Assembly (NCBI GenBank): GCA_900771065.1
Contig: CAAGMP010000054.1
Location: forward strand, 1 to 8,522
DNA from: an uncultured Acinetobacter sp.
GTDB lineage: Bacteria; Pseudomonadota; Gammaproteobacteria; Pseudomonadales; Moraxellaceae
Length of the DNA: 8,522 nt
Reading direction: 5' to 3'
The notes beneath the pieces are model-generated. The model made no database searches, was not told the origin of the DNA, and saw nothing but the letters and a program-made list of their open reading frames with translations. Each line of letters opens with the position of its first letter. The first letter of the stretch is position 1. This document shows, piece by piece, positions 1 to 6,114 of the stretch. The translations under genes were made by a program, and so were the position numbers.

Positions 1-186
1 CTTCCGATCTGCATCTGCACCACTTGGAACTTGAATCGAATTGATACGCACAGAAGGAACAATACCCACATTTTGATTTGCAACAAAAGTGACTTCAATT
101 TGATAACGGTCTGAAGCACGTAAAATAATCTCTTTCAAAATTTTGGGTAAAGCATCGGCATCGACCCAAATTTTAAATGGCAACAT
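1..186 (-). CDS. UPF0178 (YaiI/YqxD, DUF188) family protein, N-terminal part, cut by window edge
   Basis: The reverse strand stays open from an ATG at 186 to the window edge, giving about 62 residues that begin MLPFKIWVDADALPK. The opening strand followed by VDADA, a helix (KEIILRASDR), then VTFVANQN and an IQVPSGAD segment, matches the N-terminus of the YaiI/YqxD family. That family is small (about 150 aa) and PIN-like, and its biochemical role is not established. The usual motif is DADACP; here Leu replaces Cys. A CGAGA run lies about 8 nt before the ATG as a modest ribosome binding site. The gene is divergent from the 309-aa gene at 310. The last three or four codons at the edge are doubtful because the first ten window bases match a sequencing adapter, so true homology probably stops near base 11. 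A possible extended -10 (TGCTATATT, 279-287, minus strand) lies upstream. The family call is from recognised motifs only. Confidence 0.85.
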   Translation of the reverse strand, partial: MLPFKIWVDADALPKILKEIILRASDRYQIEVTFVANQNVGIVPSVRINSIQVPSGADADRK

Positions 187-213
187 GAAAAATCTCGACT
201 AAAAACAAATTTT

Positions 214-242
214 TTGAAAAAAATCGGGCTATTTTGCATAAT
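214..242 (+). promoter_or_regulatory. sigma-70-type promoter for the 309-aa gene
   Basis: TTGAAA at 214-219 and CATAAT at 237-242 are separated by 17 bp. Each hexamer matches the sigma-70 consensus at five of six positions. Transcription would start near 249 and leave a leader of about 60 nt before the ATG at 310. The site lies in the 123-bp divergent gap (187-309). No operator or other repeat is evident in that gap. Confidence 0.5.
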
Positions 243-309
243 ATTACTTGAAAAATGCAAATTACACTCGACCTATTTAATATAGCATCCTACAAATCAA
301 ACTGAGTCT

Positions 310-1239
310 ATGAATAATCAAAATCACCCTGAACTGATTACGATCGAAGATGCAATTTTTGGAAGCCATGTTGAACATTGGAACTTGCTCACGGCAAATC
401 CAACAACTGACGTGCCAAAATGGTTAAGCCATGCACTAGATTCACCTGTCATGCCGATGGGCTTATGTCGCCAAGAACAGGAAATGGATCAAAATTTTTG
501 GTTAATTCAGGGGTCAAAAAATGCGCCAATTCAATTTGCTCAAGTGATTGCAGTTGAAAATAATAAACCACAAAAAGTCAAAACCGCTTTTCCTTGTTTT
601 GATAGTCCATATCAAATCGAAATGCAAATCCAGCGCATTATTCGCAGTGAATCGAATGTGCAAGCTGTCTTAGAATTAAATTATCATGGCAATTCAATTT
701 ATGCCTTTGACACCTTGTATAGCGTCAACCATGATCGCTACGAAAAGAATCAAACTTATTTAGCACAATTAAATGCTTGGGCTTATGAATTAGAAGCAGT
801 TTGTGTTGATGACCAATTGGTTGTGGATGATCCAAAATCGATTCAACATCATCGTGCGTTAAATGATATTTTAGCGAAAAATCAAGGCATTGCACCTGAA
901 AATTTACAAGAACAAATTGATCAATGGCAAGCGCAATCTGAAGATGATAAAGCACCCGTTACCGTCAATTTTTCTAAAATGGTTGCGTACTTATATGGTG
1001 AACGTCTTGGACAAGAAGATGAAGCTTGGTTTCAAGGTAAAATTGTAGGTAAAACCCATTTTTCTTTTATGGATCAAACTTATAGCGTTTACGATGTCAC
1101 GTTGTTAGATGCCGAAAATGAGCATGCAGCTATTGTGATTCGTATTGTGACAGCCAATCCAAATTTAAATGGTTTTGAAATTGGACAATATATTCGCGGT
1201 AATATTTGGTTACAAGTTGCGATTCATCGTAAAAAATAA
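310..1239 (+). CDS. conserved-looking protein of unknown function, 309 aa
   Basis: I do not recognise a named family. The protein is soluble and acidic, with no signal peptide or membrane segment. It looks like two parts. Residues 1-165 mix strands and loops and contain a FDTLY motif at 133-137, followed by an aromatic-rich YLAQLNAWAYELEAV stretch (150-164). Residues 175-215 are helical and polar. Residues 220-306 alternate hydrophobic and polar positions as a compact beta domain would (KIVGKTHFSF, YSVYDVTLL, AAIVIRIVT, IRGNIWLQVAI), which might be OB-fold-like; that is inference. The ATG at 310 is the natural first start; only a weak TGAG sits just before it, so the ribosome binding site is poor. 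A good promoter lies upstream and a strong terminator directly downstream, so it appears to be a single-gene unit. Base composition resembles its neighbours. No function is assigned. Confidence 0.85.
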   Translation: MNNQNHPELITIEDAIFGSHVEHWNLLTANPTTDVPKWLSHALDSPVMPMGLCRQEQEMDQNFWLIQGSKNAPIQFAQVIAVENNKPQKVKTAFPCFDSPYQIEMQIQRIIRSESNVQAVLELNYHGNSIYAFDTLYSVNHDRYEKNQTYLAQLNAWAYELEAVCVDDQLVVDDPKSIQHHRALNDILAKNQGIAPENLQEQIDQWQAQSEDDKAPVTVNFSKMVAYLYGERLGQEDEAWFQGKIVGKTHFSFMDQTYSVYDVTLLDAENEHAAIVIRIVTANPNLNGFEIGQYIRGNIWLQVAIHRKK

Positions 1240-1246
1240 TAGCAAC

Positions 1247-1286
1247 AGTTTCATTCAGCATCACACTGAATGAAACTCGGTTTTTT
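1247..1286 (+). terminator. intrinsic terminator after the 309-aa gene, possibly bidirectional
   Basis: A perfect 12-bp inverted repeat (AGTTTCATTCAG at 1247-1258, CTGAATGAAACT at 1266-1277) has a 7-nt loop and is followed by CGG and six T residues (1281-1286). It starts 8 nt after the stop codon of the rightward gene. It also lies 14 nt beyond the stop of serC, which converges from the other side. In that direction the T-rich stretch (ATTATTTTTTA) is about 6 to 10 nt away, so it may end both transcripts, less ideally for serC. Confidence 0.9.
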
Positions 1287-1291
1287 ATATT

Positions 1292-2371
1292 TTAACCATG
1301 ACGTTTTGCAAATTCATCCATAAATTGGACTAATGCTTGCACGCCTTCTAATGGTACAGCATTGTAAATACTTGCACGCATACCACCTACTGAACGATGA
1401 CCTGCTAAGTTTAACAATTGATTTTGTTCAGCTTCTTGCAAAAATAATTGATCTAAATTTGCATCAGCTAAAGTAAACGGCACATTCATAATTGAACGAT
1501 TTTGTGGTGCAATTGGGTTTGCATAAAAATCACTTGAATCAATATAACCATAAAGCAATTTTGCTTTTTCTAGATTAACTTGGTGCATAGCATCTACACC
1601 GCCTTGTTCAAGCAACCATTCAAATACCAAGCCAGACAAATACCAAGCATAAGTTGATGGTGTATTCACCATTGAACCATTTTTTGCTTGTGCTGAATAT
1701 TTTAATAAACTTGGAATTTCTGCTTTAGCTTGATCTAACAAATCATCACGCACAATCACTAAAGTTAAGCCAGCAGGACCAATATTTTTTTGTGCGCCCG
1801 CATAAATTAAGCCAAATTTTGATACATCCAACGGTGCAGATAAAATGCTTGAAGAAAAATCTGCAACTAATGGTTTATTCGTTTCAGGAATTTGCGCAAA
1901 TTGTAAACCACCAATTGTTTCATTGTCTGCATAATGCACATAAGCTGCATTTTCAGATAAATTCCACGTATTTTGTTCACTAATTGCAAACTTACCATCA
2001 ATTTGTGTGATTGCATCAACAACGTGAATATCACCGTAACGCTTTGCTTCTTTTAATGCTTTTTCAGACCAAATACCTGTATGAATATAATCGGCTTGAT
2101 TATTTTTACCTAATAAATTCAAAGGAATAGCTGAAAATTGAAGTAAAGCTCCACCTTGTAAAAATAAAACTTTATAATTTTCAGGAATGTTCATGAGTTT
2201 GCGTAAATCGGCTTCTGCTTTCTCAGCAACTGCGACATACTCATCACTACGATGGCTCATTTCCATAATCGACAGACCTTTACCCTGCCAATCAAGCATT
2301 TCAGCTTGCGCTTTTTCTAAAACAGCAGTAGGTAATGCAGCAGGACCAGCACAGAAATTGTACGCGCGCAT
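1292..2371 (-). CDS. serC: phosphoserine aminotransferase SerC
   Basis: A PLP-dependent class V aminotransferase that converts 3-phosphohydroxypyruvate and glutamate to O-phosphoserine and 2-oxoglutarate in serine biosynthesis. The same enzyme acts in pyridoxal phosphate synthesis on the phosphohydroxythreonine intermediate. The 359 residues match the family's usual length (E. coli about 362). Visible landmarks are the N-terminal YNFCAGPAALP (4-14), SIMEMSHRS (34-42), the LFLQGGALLQF phosphate-binding loop (69-79), VADFSSSILS (169-178), the PLP-binding lysine K195 in YAGAQKNIGPAG, and the C-terminal HRSVGGMRASIYNA (325-338). The open frame extends 30 codons further upstream to 2461, but the family sequence begins at MRAYNFCAGP and an AAAGGA ribosome binding site lies 6 nt before this ATG, so 2371 is the start. 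It is 130 nt downstream of the lipoprotein gene and probably has its own promoter. Confidence 0.97.
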   Translation of the reverse strand: MRAYNFCAGPAALPTAVLEKAQAEMLDWQGKGLSIMEMSHRSDEYVAVAEKAEADLRKLMNIPENYKVLFLQGGALLQFSAIPLNLLGKNNQADYIHTGIWSEKALKEAKRYGDIHVVDAITQIDGKFAISEQNTWNLSENAAYVHYADNETIGGLQFAQIPETNKPLVADFSSSILSAPLDVSKFGLIYAGAQKNIGPAGLTLVIVRDDLLDQAKAEIPSLLKYSAQAKNGSMVNTPSTYAWYLSGLVFEWLLEQGGVDAMHQVNLEKAKLLYGYIDSSDFYANPIAPQNRSIMNVPFTLADANLDQLFLQEAEQNQLLNLAGHRSVGGMRASIYNAVPLEGVQALVQFMDEFAKRHG

Positions 2372-2377
2372 GATTTT

Positions 2378-2383
2378 TCCTTT
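2378..2383 (-). promoter_or_regulatory. ribosome binding site fixing the serC start
   Basis: AAAGGA on the minus strand with a 6-nt spacer to the ATG at 2371. It selects this start over the in-frame extension to 2461, which would add 30 residues not belonging to the SerC family. Confidence 0.85.
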
Positions 2384-2410
2384 CAGAGTGACACACAATA
2401 AAATGAGGTC

Positions 2411-2419
2411 ATTTAACCA
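2411..2419 (-). promoter_or_regulatory. candidate extended -10 of a serC promoter
   Basis: The minus strand reads TGG-TTAAAT, an extended -10-like element that would start transcription about 33 nt before the serC ATG. The -35 hexamer at the right spacing (CTGCAA) is poor, so the call is weak. The 130-bp gap also holds an imperfect nested inverted repeat just upstream (2439-2480). Confidence 0.3.
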
Positions 2420-2501
2420 TAGATTGTGCTTTGTTGCAGTAATTTCTCGTGAAAATGTCACGGCATTGATTGAAAATTACGTCTAAAATCAGCGAGAAAA
2501 T

Positions 2502-2903
2502 TTATTTTCCAAATACTTGAATATCTAAATTACGAATTTTTTCACTGCCTTGTGGGCGATCGAAACTAACATTGTATTGCACCAAATTGCCATCGTAAGC
2601 ATATTCATAACTTACGGTATACATATTTTGATCTATATTTTTAGCCACAATTTTTTTAGTTTTGTAATCTGTTTTTGGTAAAACATGACTAAATTTTTTC
2701 ATTTGTTTTTGATTTTGAGCAAAATATTGCTGTAATTGTGGCTCAAAATTTTGATTTGCTGCCTCTAACTGACCTTGACGCAATAAATCATAAGTTGCTT
2801 GTGCAATTTTATCTTGGTTTGGACTTGGATCTGGAACAGAACTTGACATATTACAACCCGATAGAACAGCCACTGTTGCGAACCATAAACATATTTTTTT
2901 CAT
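2502..2903 (-). CDS. small lipoprotein of unknown function, 133 aa
   Basis: The N-terminus is a typical lipoprotein signal peptide: MKK, a hydrophobic core (ICLWFATVAV) and the lipobox LSGC with the lipidated Cys at residue 17. Asn follows at +2, so outer-membrane sorting is expected rather than inner-membrane retention. A short Ser/Pro-rich linker (19-28) leads to a mostly helical stretch (30-70: ATYDLLRQGQLEAANQNF) and then strands (MYTVSYEYAYDGNLVQYNVSF, IRNLDIQVFG). The order of helices then a strand-rich sheet is reminiscent of small NTF2-like lipoprotein domains, but I cannot name a family. The ATG at 2903 has only a weak GAG eight nt upstream. The gene follows gyrA (67 nt between gyrA stop and this ATG) but the gyrA terminator intervenes; a possible own promoter (TTGAAT, 18 bp, TATAAA; 2949-2978) overlaps the gyrA stop. 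No clear terminator follows its stop. Confidence 0.88.
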   Translation of the reverse strand: MKKICLWFATVAVLSGCNMSSSVPDPSPNQDKIAQATYDLLRQGQLEAANQNFEPQLQQYFAQNQKQMKKFSHVLPKTDYKTKKIVAKNIDQNMYTVSYEYAYDGNLVQYNVSFDRPQGSEKIRNLDIQVFGK

Positions 2904-2926
2904 TTGCTTGACTCAACATAAAATAA

Positions 2927-2952
2927 TAAAAGGCACATTATCGTGCCTTTTA
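2927..2952 (-). terminator. intrinsic terminator after gyrA
   Basis: A perfect 10-bp inverted repeat (TAAAAGGCAC / GTGCCTTTTA) with a 6-nt loop begins 18 nt past the gyrA stop. On the minus strand the distal arm runs into TTTTATTATTTTA. It sits 23 nt before the lipoprotein start, so it should largely separate that gene from gyrA. Confidence 0.85.
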
Positions 2953-2970
2953 TATTCGATGATTCAGATT

Positions 2971-5892
2971 TTATTCAATCGATTCTAGCTCATTTTCAAT
3001 GGTTTCTTCCACTAAATCTTCTTCAATAGCATCAACCACTTCAAGCCCGACTAAACTTTCATCTTCAGCTAAACGAATGAGTCGAACACCTTGTGCATTA
3101 CGTCCTGTTTGTGCAATTTCAGCAGCACGAGTACGCACTAATGTTCCACCATTGGAAATTAGCATCAATTCTTTTGAAGCATCAATCGCAACTGCGCCAA
3201 TTAACTCACCATTTCGCTCACTGGTTTTCAAGGCAATAATGCCTTTACCACCACGTTTTTTGGTTGGGAAATCATCGACTGGTGTGCGCTTACCGTAACC
3301 GTTTGCAGAAGCACATAATACTTCACCTGTTTCAGGCACAACCACCAAAGAAACGACTCGACTAATTAAATCGGTGTCATTTGCTTCATCTTCTTCGGCT
3401 TCTAAATCGGTTTCTTCAACATCATCATTTTGTGCAGTAACCAACGTAACACGCATACCGCGCACACCTTTTGCGCTACGACTCATTGCACGAACATCGG
3501 TTTCTGCAAAACGGATGGCTTTACCTTCATTTGAGAACAGCATAATTTGTTGCGTGCCGTCGGTAATTGCAACGCCAATTAGCGTATCATCGCCATTGAG
3601 TTCAATTGCGCGTAAACCATTTGCACGAACATTACTGAATTGATCTAGCTCAACTCGTTTAATCGTACCCGATGCGGTTGCCATAAAGACATACAAATTA
3701 CGACGTACTGCTTCAACTAATTTCGCAAACTGCGCTAAAAATTCATCTTGTTGTTCGGTCGCTTCTTGCAAAGTCACAGATAATCGATTGAGCAATGCAG
3801 CTAATTCAAGAGTTAAATCATCATTTGATGATTCATCTAATAAATCAAGATGCTGATTTAATTGAGCATAATATGGTTGAATAATTGAATTTTCAGCCAA
3901 TTTTAAAGCATTTTGGGTAACGAAATTTCTAAATTCTGCAAAACGCTCTTTAAATTTCTTCGGAATGTCTAAAACAGGTAAAATCGCAGTAATGGTTTCG
4001 TGGGCTTCTAATGGCAACAAGTTGACAATTGGACGACCTTTTGCACCGCGCGAAGCCTGTGGCACTTCAAAAGCACGCAAACGATAAGCTTTACCAATAT
4101 TGGTAAAAAATAAAACAGTCGCATGGTTAGAAGTGACAATCAAATGTTGAATGTGATCATCTTCTTTCATTGATGTTGCTGATTTACCACGACCACCACG
4201 GCGTTGTGCTTGATAATCTGACAACGGTTGCGTTTTCGCATAACCCGATTTTGAAACGGTTAAGACAATTTGTTCTTCTGGAATTAAATCTTCACGTGAA
4301 AAATCAACACGTGATTCAACAATCGCTGTACGACGTTCATCGCCATATTGTTGTAAAATCAAGTTTAATTCTTCTTTAATCACGTTCATTAACAAACTAA
4401 AGTCCGTTAAAATCGCTTCATACTCCGTAATTTGTGACAAAATTTCGGTATATTCCGCTTGCAATTTATCTTGTTCAAGACCCGTTAAACGATGCAAACG
4501 TAATTCTAAAATTGCACCCACTTGTGCAGGTGATAAACGATAAATTTCACCTTGCAAACCAAACGGACGCGCTAAATCTTCACCTTCAATGACTTCAGGG
4601 CGAATGGACTGTGAATTTGAATGTTCGAGTAATTGAATAACATTGCTTGCAGCCCATTCACTTGACTGTAAACGTTCACGTGCTTGTTGCGGATTTGGCG
4701 AAGATTTTACAGTATGAATCACTGAATCAATATTGGCTAAAGCAATCGTTAAACCTTCTAAAATATGTCCACGATCTTTCGCTTTACGCAATTCAAACAT
4801 GGTACGACGTGTTACCACTTCTTGACGATGGCGAATAAATGCAGCCACAATATCTTTTAGATTCATTAACTTAGGTTGCCCATTATCAAGACAAACCATG
4901 TTGATGCTAAATGAATTTTCTAATTGTGTATTTAAGAATAAGTTATTAACAATGACTTCTGCATTTTCACCGCGTTTTAAATCAATCGCGATACGCATGC
5001 CTTCTTTATCGGATTCATCACGTAATTCTGAAATGCCTTCTAATTTTTTTTCTTTAACTAATTCAGCAATCCGTTCAATGGTTTTTGCTTTATTGACTTG
5101 ATAAGGAATTTCAGTAAAGACAATGGTTGTTCGACCTGTTTTTGCATCTTCTTCAAAATGGTATTTACCTCGAATATGCACACGCCCTTTACCTGTACGA
5201 TACGCATCCACAATGCCTGATTTTCCATAAATAATACCGCCTGTTGGAAAATCTGGTCCTGTGATATGTTGCATTAGCCCTTCAATTGAAATATTAGGGT
5301 TATCTGCATAGGCTAAACAAGCATGAATTACTTCGGTCATATTGTGTGGCGCCATATTAGTCGCCATACCCACCGCAATACCCGTAGTTCCATTAATCAA
5401 CAAATTCGGAATACGTGTTGGCATGACCTGAGGAATACGCTCAGAACCATCGTAGTTATCTTCCCAATCAACAGTATCTTTTTCTAAGTCAGCTAAAATT
5501 TCATGAGTCAGTTTGCGCATTCTCACTTCGGTATAACGCATCGCTGCGGCACTATCGCCATCGACCGAACCGAAGTTACCTTGACCGTCCACAAGTTGAT
5601 AACGTAAGCTAAAGTCTTGTGCCATTCGAACAATGGTTTCATATACAGCAGAGTCACCATGCGGATGATATTTACCAATTACATCACCAACCACACGTGC
5701 CGATTTTTTGTAGGCTTTATTGTAGTCGTTACCTAATTCGTGCATTGCAAATAGCACACGGCGGTGAACAGGTTTCAAACCATCTCGTACATCAGGCAAC
5801 GCACGTGATACGATCACACTCATTGCATAATCTAGATACGAGTGCTTGAGTTCATCCTCAATTGCAATCGGTCTAATTTCCGATACGCTCAT
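2971..5892 (-). CDS. gyrA: DNA gyrase subunit A
   Basis: GyrA cuts and rejoins DNA in the GyrA2GyrB2 enzyme that introduces ATP-dependent negative supercoils. The product has 973 residues, about 100 more than E. coli GyrA (875). In order: winged-helix breakage-reunion domain with GKYHPHGDSAVYETIVRM (73-90) and catalytic Tyr120 (AMRYTE); tower and coiled coil to about 530; then the C-terminal DNA-wrapping pinwheel opening with the GyrA box QRRGGRG (563-569), which separates it from ParC. Ser81 and Glu85, equivalent to E. coli Ser83 and Asp87, are the usual quinolone-susceptible residues. Two extra segments interrupt the pinwheel: a predicted helical block of about 85 residues within 641-733 and an acidic loop at 820-842. 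The tail (954-973) is acidic, as in E. coli. The ATG at 5892 has AAGGAG 5 nt upstream. It is flanked by terminators and an own promoter, so it appears monocistronic. Confidence 0.98.
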   Translation of the reverse strand: MSVSEIRPIAIEDELKHSYLDYAMSVIVSRALPDVRDGLKPVHRRVLFAMHELGNDYNKAYKKSARVVGDVIGKYHPHGDSAVYETIVRMAQDFSLRYQLVDGQGNFGSVDGDSAAAMRYTEVRMRKLTHEILADLEKDTVDWEDNYDGSERIPQVMPTRIPNLLINGTTGIAVGMATNMAPHNMTEVIHACLAYADNPNISIEGLMQHITGPDFPTGGIIYGKSGIVDAYRTGKGRVHIRGKYHFEEDAKTGRTTIVFTEIPYQVNKAKTIERIAELVKEKKLEGISELRDESDKEGMRIAIDLKRGENAEVIVNNLFLNTQLENSFSINMVCLDNGQPKLMNLKDIVAAFIRHRQEVVTRRTMFELRKAKDRGHILEGLTIALANIDSVIHTVKSSPNPQQARERLQSSEWAASNVIQLLEHSNSQSIRPEVIEGEDLARPFGLQGEIYRLSPAQVGAILELRLHRLTGLEQDKLQAEYTEILSQITEYEAILTDFSLLMNVIKEELNLILQQYGDERRTAIVESRVDFSREDLIPEEQIVLTVSKSGYAKTQPLSDYQAQRRGGRGKSATSMKEDDHIQHLIVTSNHATVLFFTNIGKAYRLRAFEVPQASRGAKGRPIVNLLPLEAHETITAILPVLDIPKKFKERFAEFRNFVTQNALKLAENSIIQPYYAQLNQHLDLLDESSNDDLTLELAALLNRLSVTLQEATEQQDEFLAQFAKLVEAVRRNLYVFMATASGTIKRVELDQFSNVRANGLRAIELNGDDTLIGVAITDGTQQIMLFSNEGKAIRFAETDVRAMSRSAKGVRGMRVTLVTAQNDDVEETDLEAEEDEANDTDLISRVVSLVVVPETGEVLCASANGYGKRTPVDDFPTKKRGGKGIIALKTSERNGELIGAVAIDASKELMLISNGGTLVRTRAAEIAQTGRNAQGVRLIRLAEDESLVGLEVVDAIEEDLVEETIENELESIE

Positions 5893-5950
5893 GTATGCTC
5901 CTTGTTATATAAGCCATTTTTTGCCCACATTTATATGCGTCAAACCAACT

Positions 5951-5975
5951 AAAAAACTGACCATTTTACACGGTC
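5951..5975 (-). promoter_or_regulatory. terminator-like hairpin in the gyrA leader
   Basis: On the minus strand GACCGT (5975-5970), loop GTAAA, and ATGGTC (5964-5959) can form a 6-bp stem including one G-U pair, followed after AG by six T residues (5956-5951). It lies between the putative gyrA transcription start and the gyrA ribosome binding site, about 58 nt before the ATG. It is short and weak for a full terminator; an attenuator role is only a possibility. Confidence 0.35.
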
Positions 5976-5998
5976 TATTTTTAAAAATTCAGCCAAAG

Positions 5999-6007
5999 AT
6001 TATAGCA
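5999..6007 (-). promoter_or_regulatory. gyrA promoter, extended -10 element
   Basis: The minus strand reads TGC-TATAAT, a perfect -10 hexamer with the TGn extension. The -35 region at 17 bp (CAGCAA) is poor, as is common for extended -10 promoters. Transcription would start near 5992 and give a leader of about 100 nt. The rest of the 222-bp gap between gyrA and the membrane protein gene holds the leader hairpin (5951-5975) and the long inverted repeat at 6061-6111. Confidence 0.6.
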
Positions 6008-6060
6008 TAAAATCCTTATTATTGCTGATTTTAACAAATTGAGTTTGATCAGATTGATAC

Positions 6061-6111
6061 AAATCATCATAAAAAAAGCTTCAATTTGTGAAGCTTTTTT
6101 TATGATGATTT
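6061..6111 (-). terminator. long perfect inverted repeat and intrinsic terminator after the membrane protein gene
   Basis: Two 23-nt arms (6061-6083 and 6089-6111) are exact reverse complements around a 5-nt loop (ATTTG). The core is GCTTCA/TGAAGC followed by seven T residues, which works as an intrinsic terminator on either strand; the outer ten pairs (ATCATCAT side) continue the palindrome past the T run. It begins 3 nt beyond the stop codon of the membrane protein gene, whose transcript it should end. It lies about 70 nt upstream of the predicted gyrA transcription start. Confidence 0.88.
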
Positions 6112-6114
6112 ATT

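Noticed and set aside
725..955. Minus-strand open frame of 76 codons inside the 309-aa gene
   Set aside because: Antisense to a gene with its own promoter and terminator, and without a ribosome binding site of note.
2372..2461. N-terminal 30-codon extension of serC
   Set aside because: SerC family sequence starts at MRAYNFCAGP, and a good ribosome binding site lies 6 nt before that ATG; the extra codons are just open frame upstream.
2187..2486. Open frame of 99 codons on the plus strand opposite serC
   Set aside because: It is antisense to the conserved start of serC, has no family resemblance, and is a composition shadow.
2999..3643. Ser-rich plus-strand open frames opposite the 3' end of gyrA
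   Set aside because: Low-complexity shadows of the acidic GyrA C-terminus read on the opposite strand; no ribosome binding site or promoter seen.
2971..5892. Possibility that this gene is parC (topoisomerase IV) rather than gyrA
   Set aside because: The intact GyrA box QRRGGRG and the full six-blade pinwheel with acidic tail point to gyrase A.
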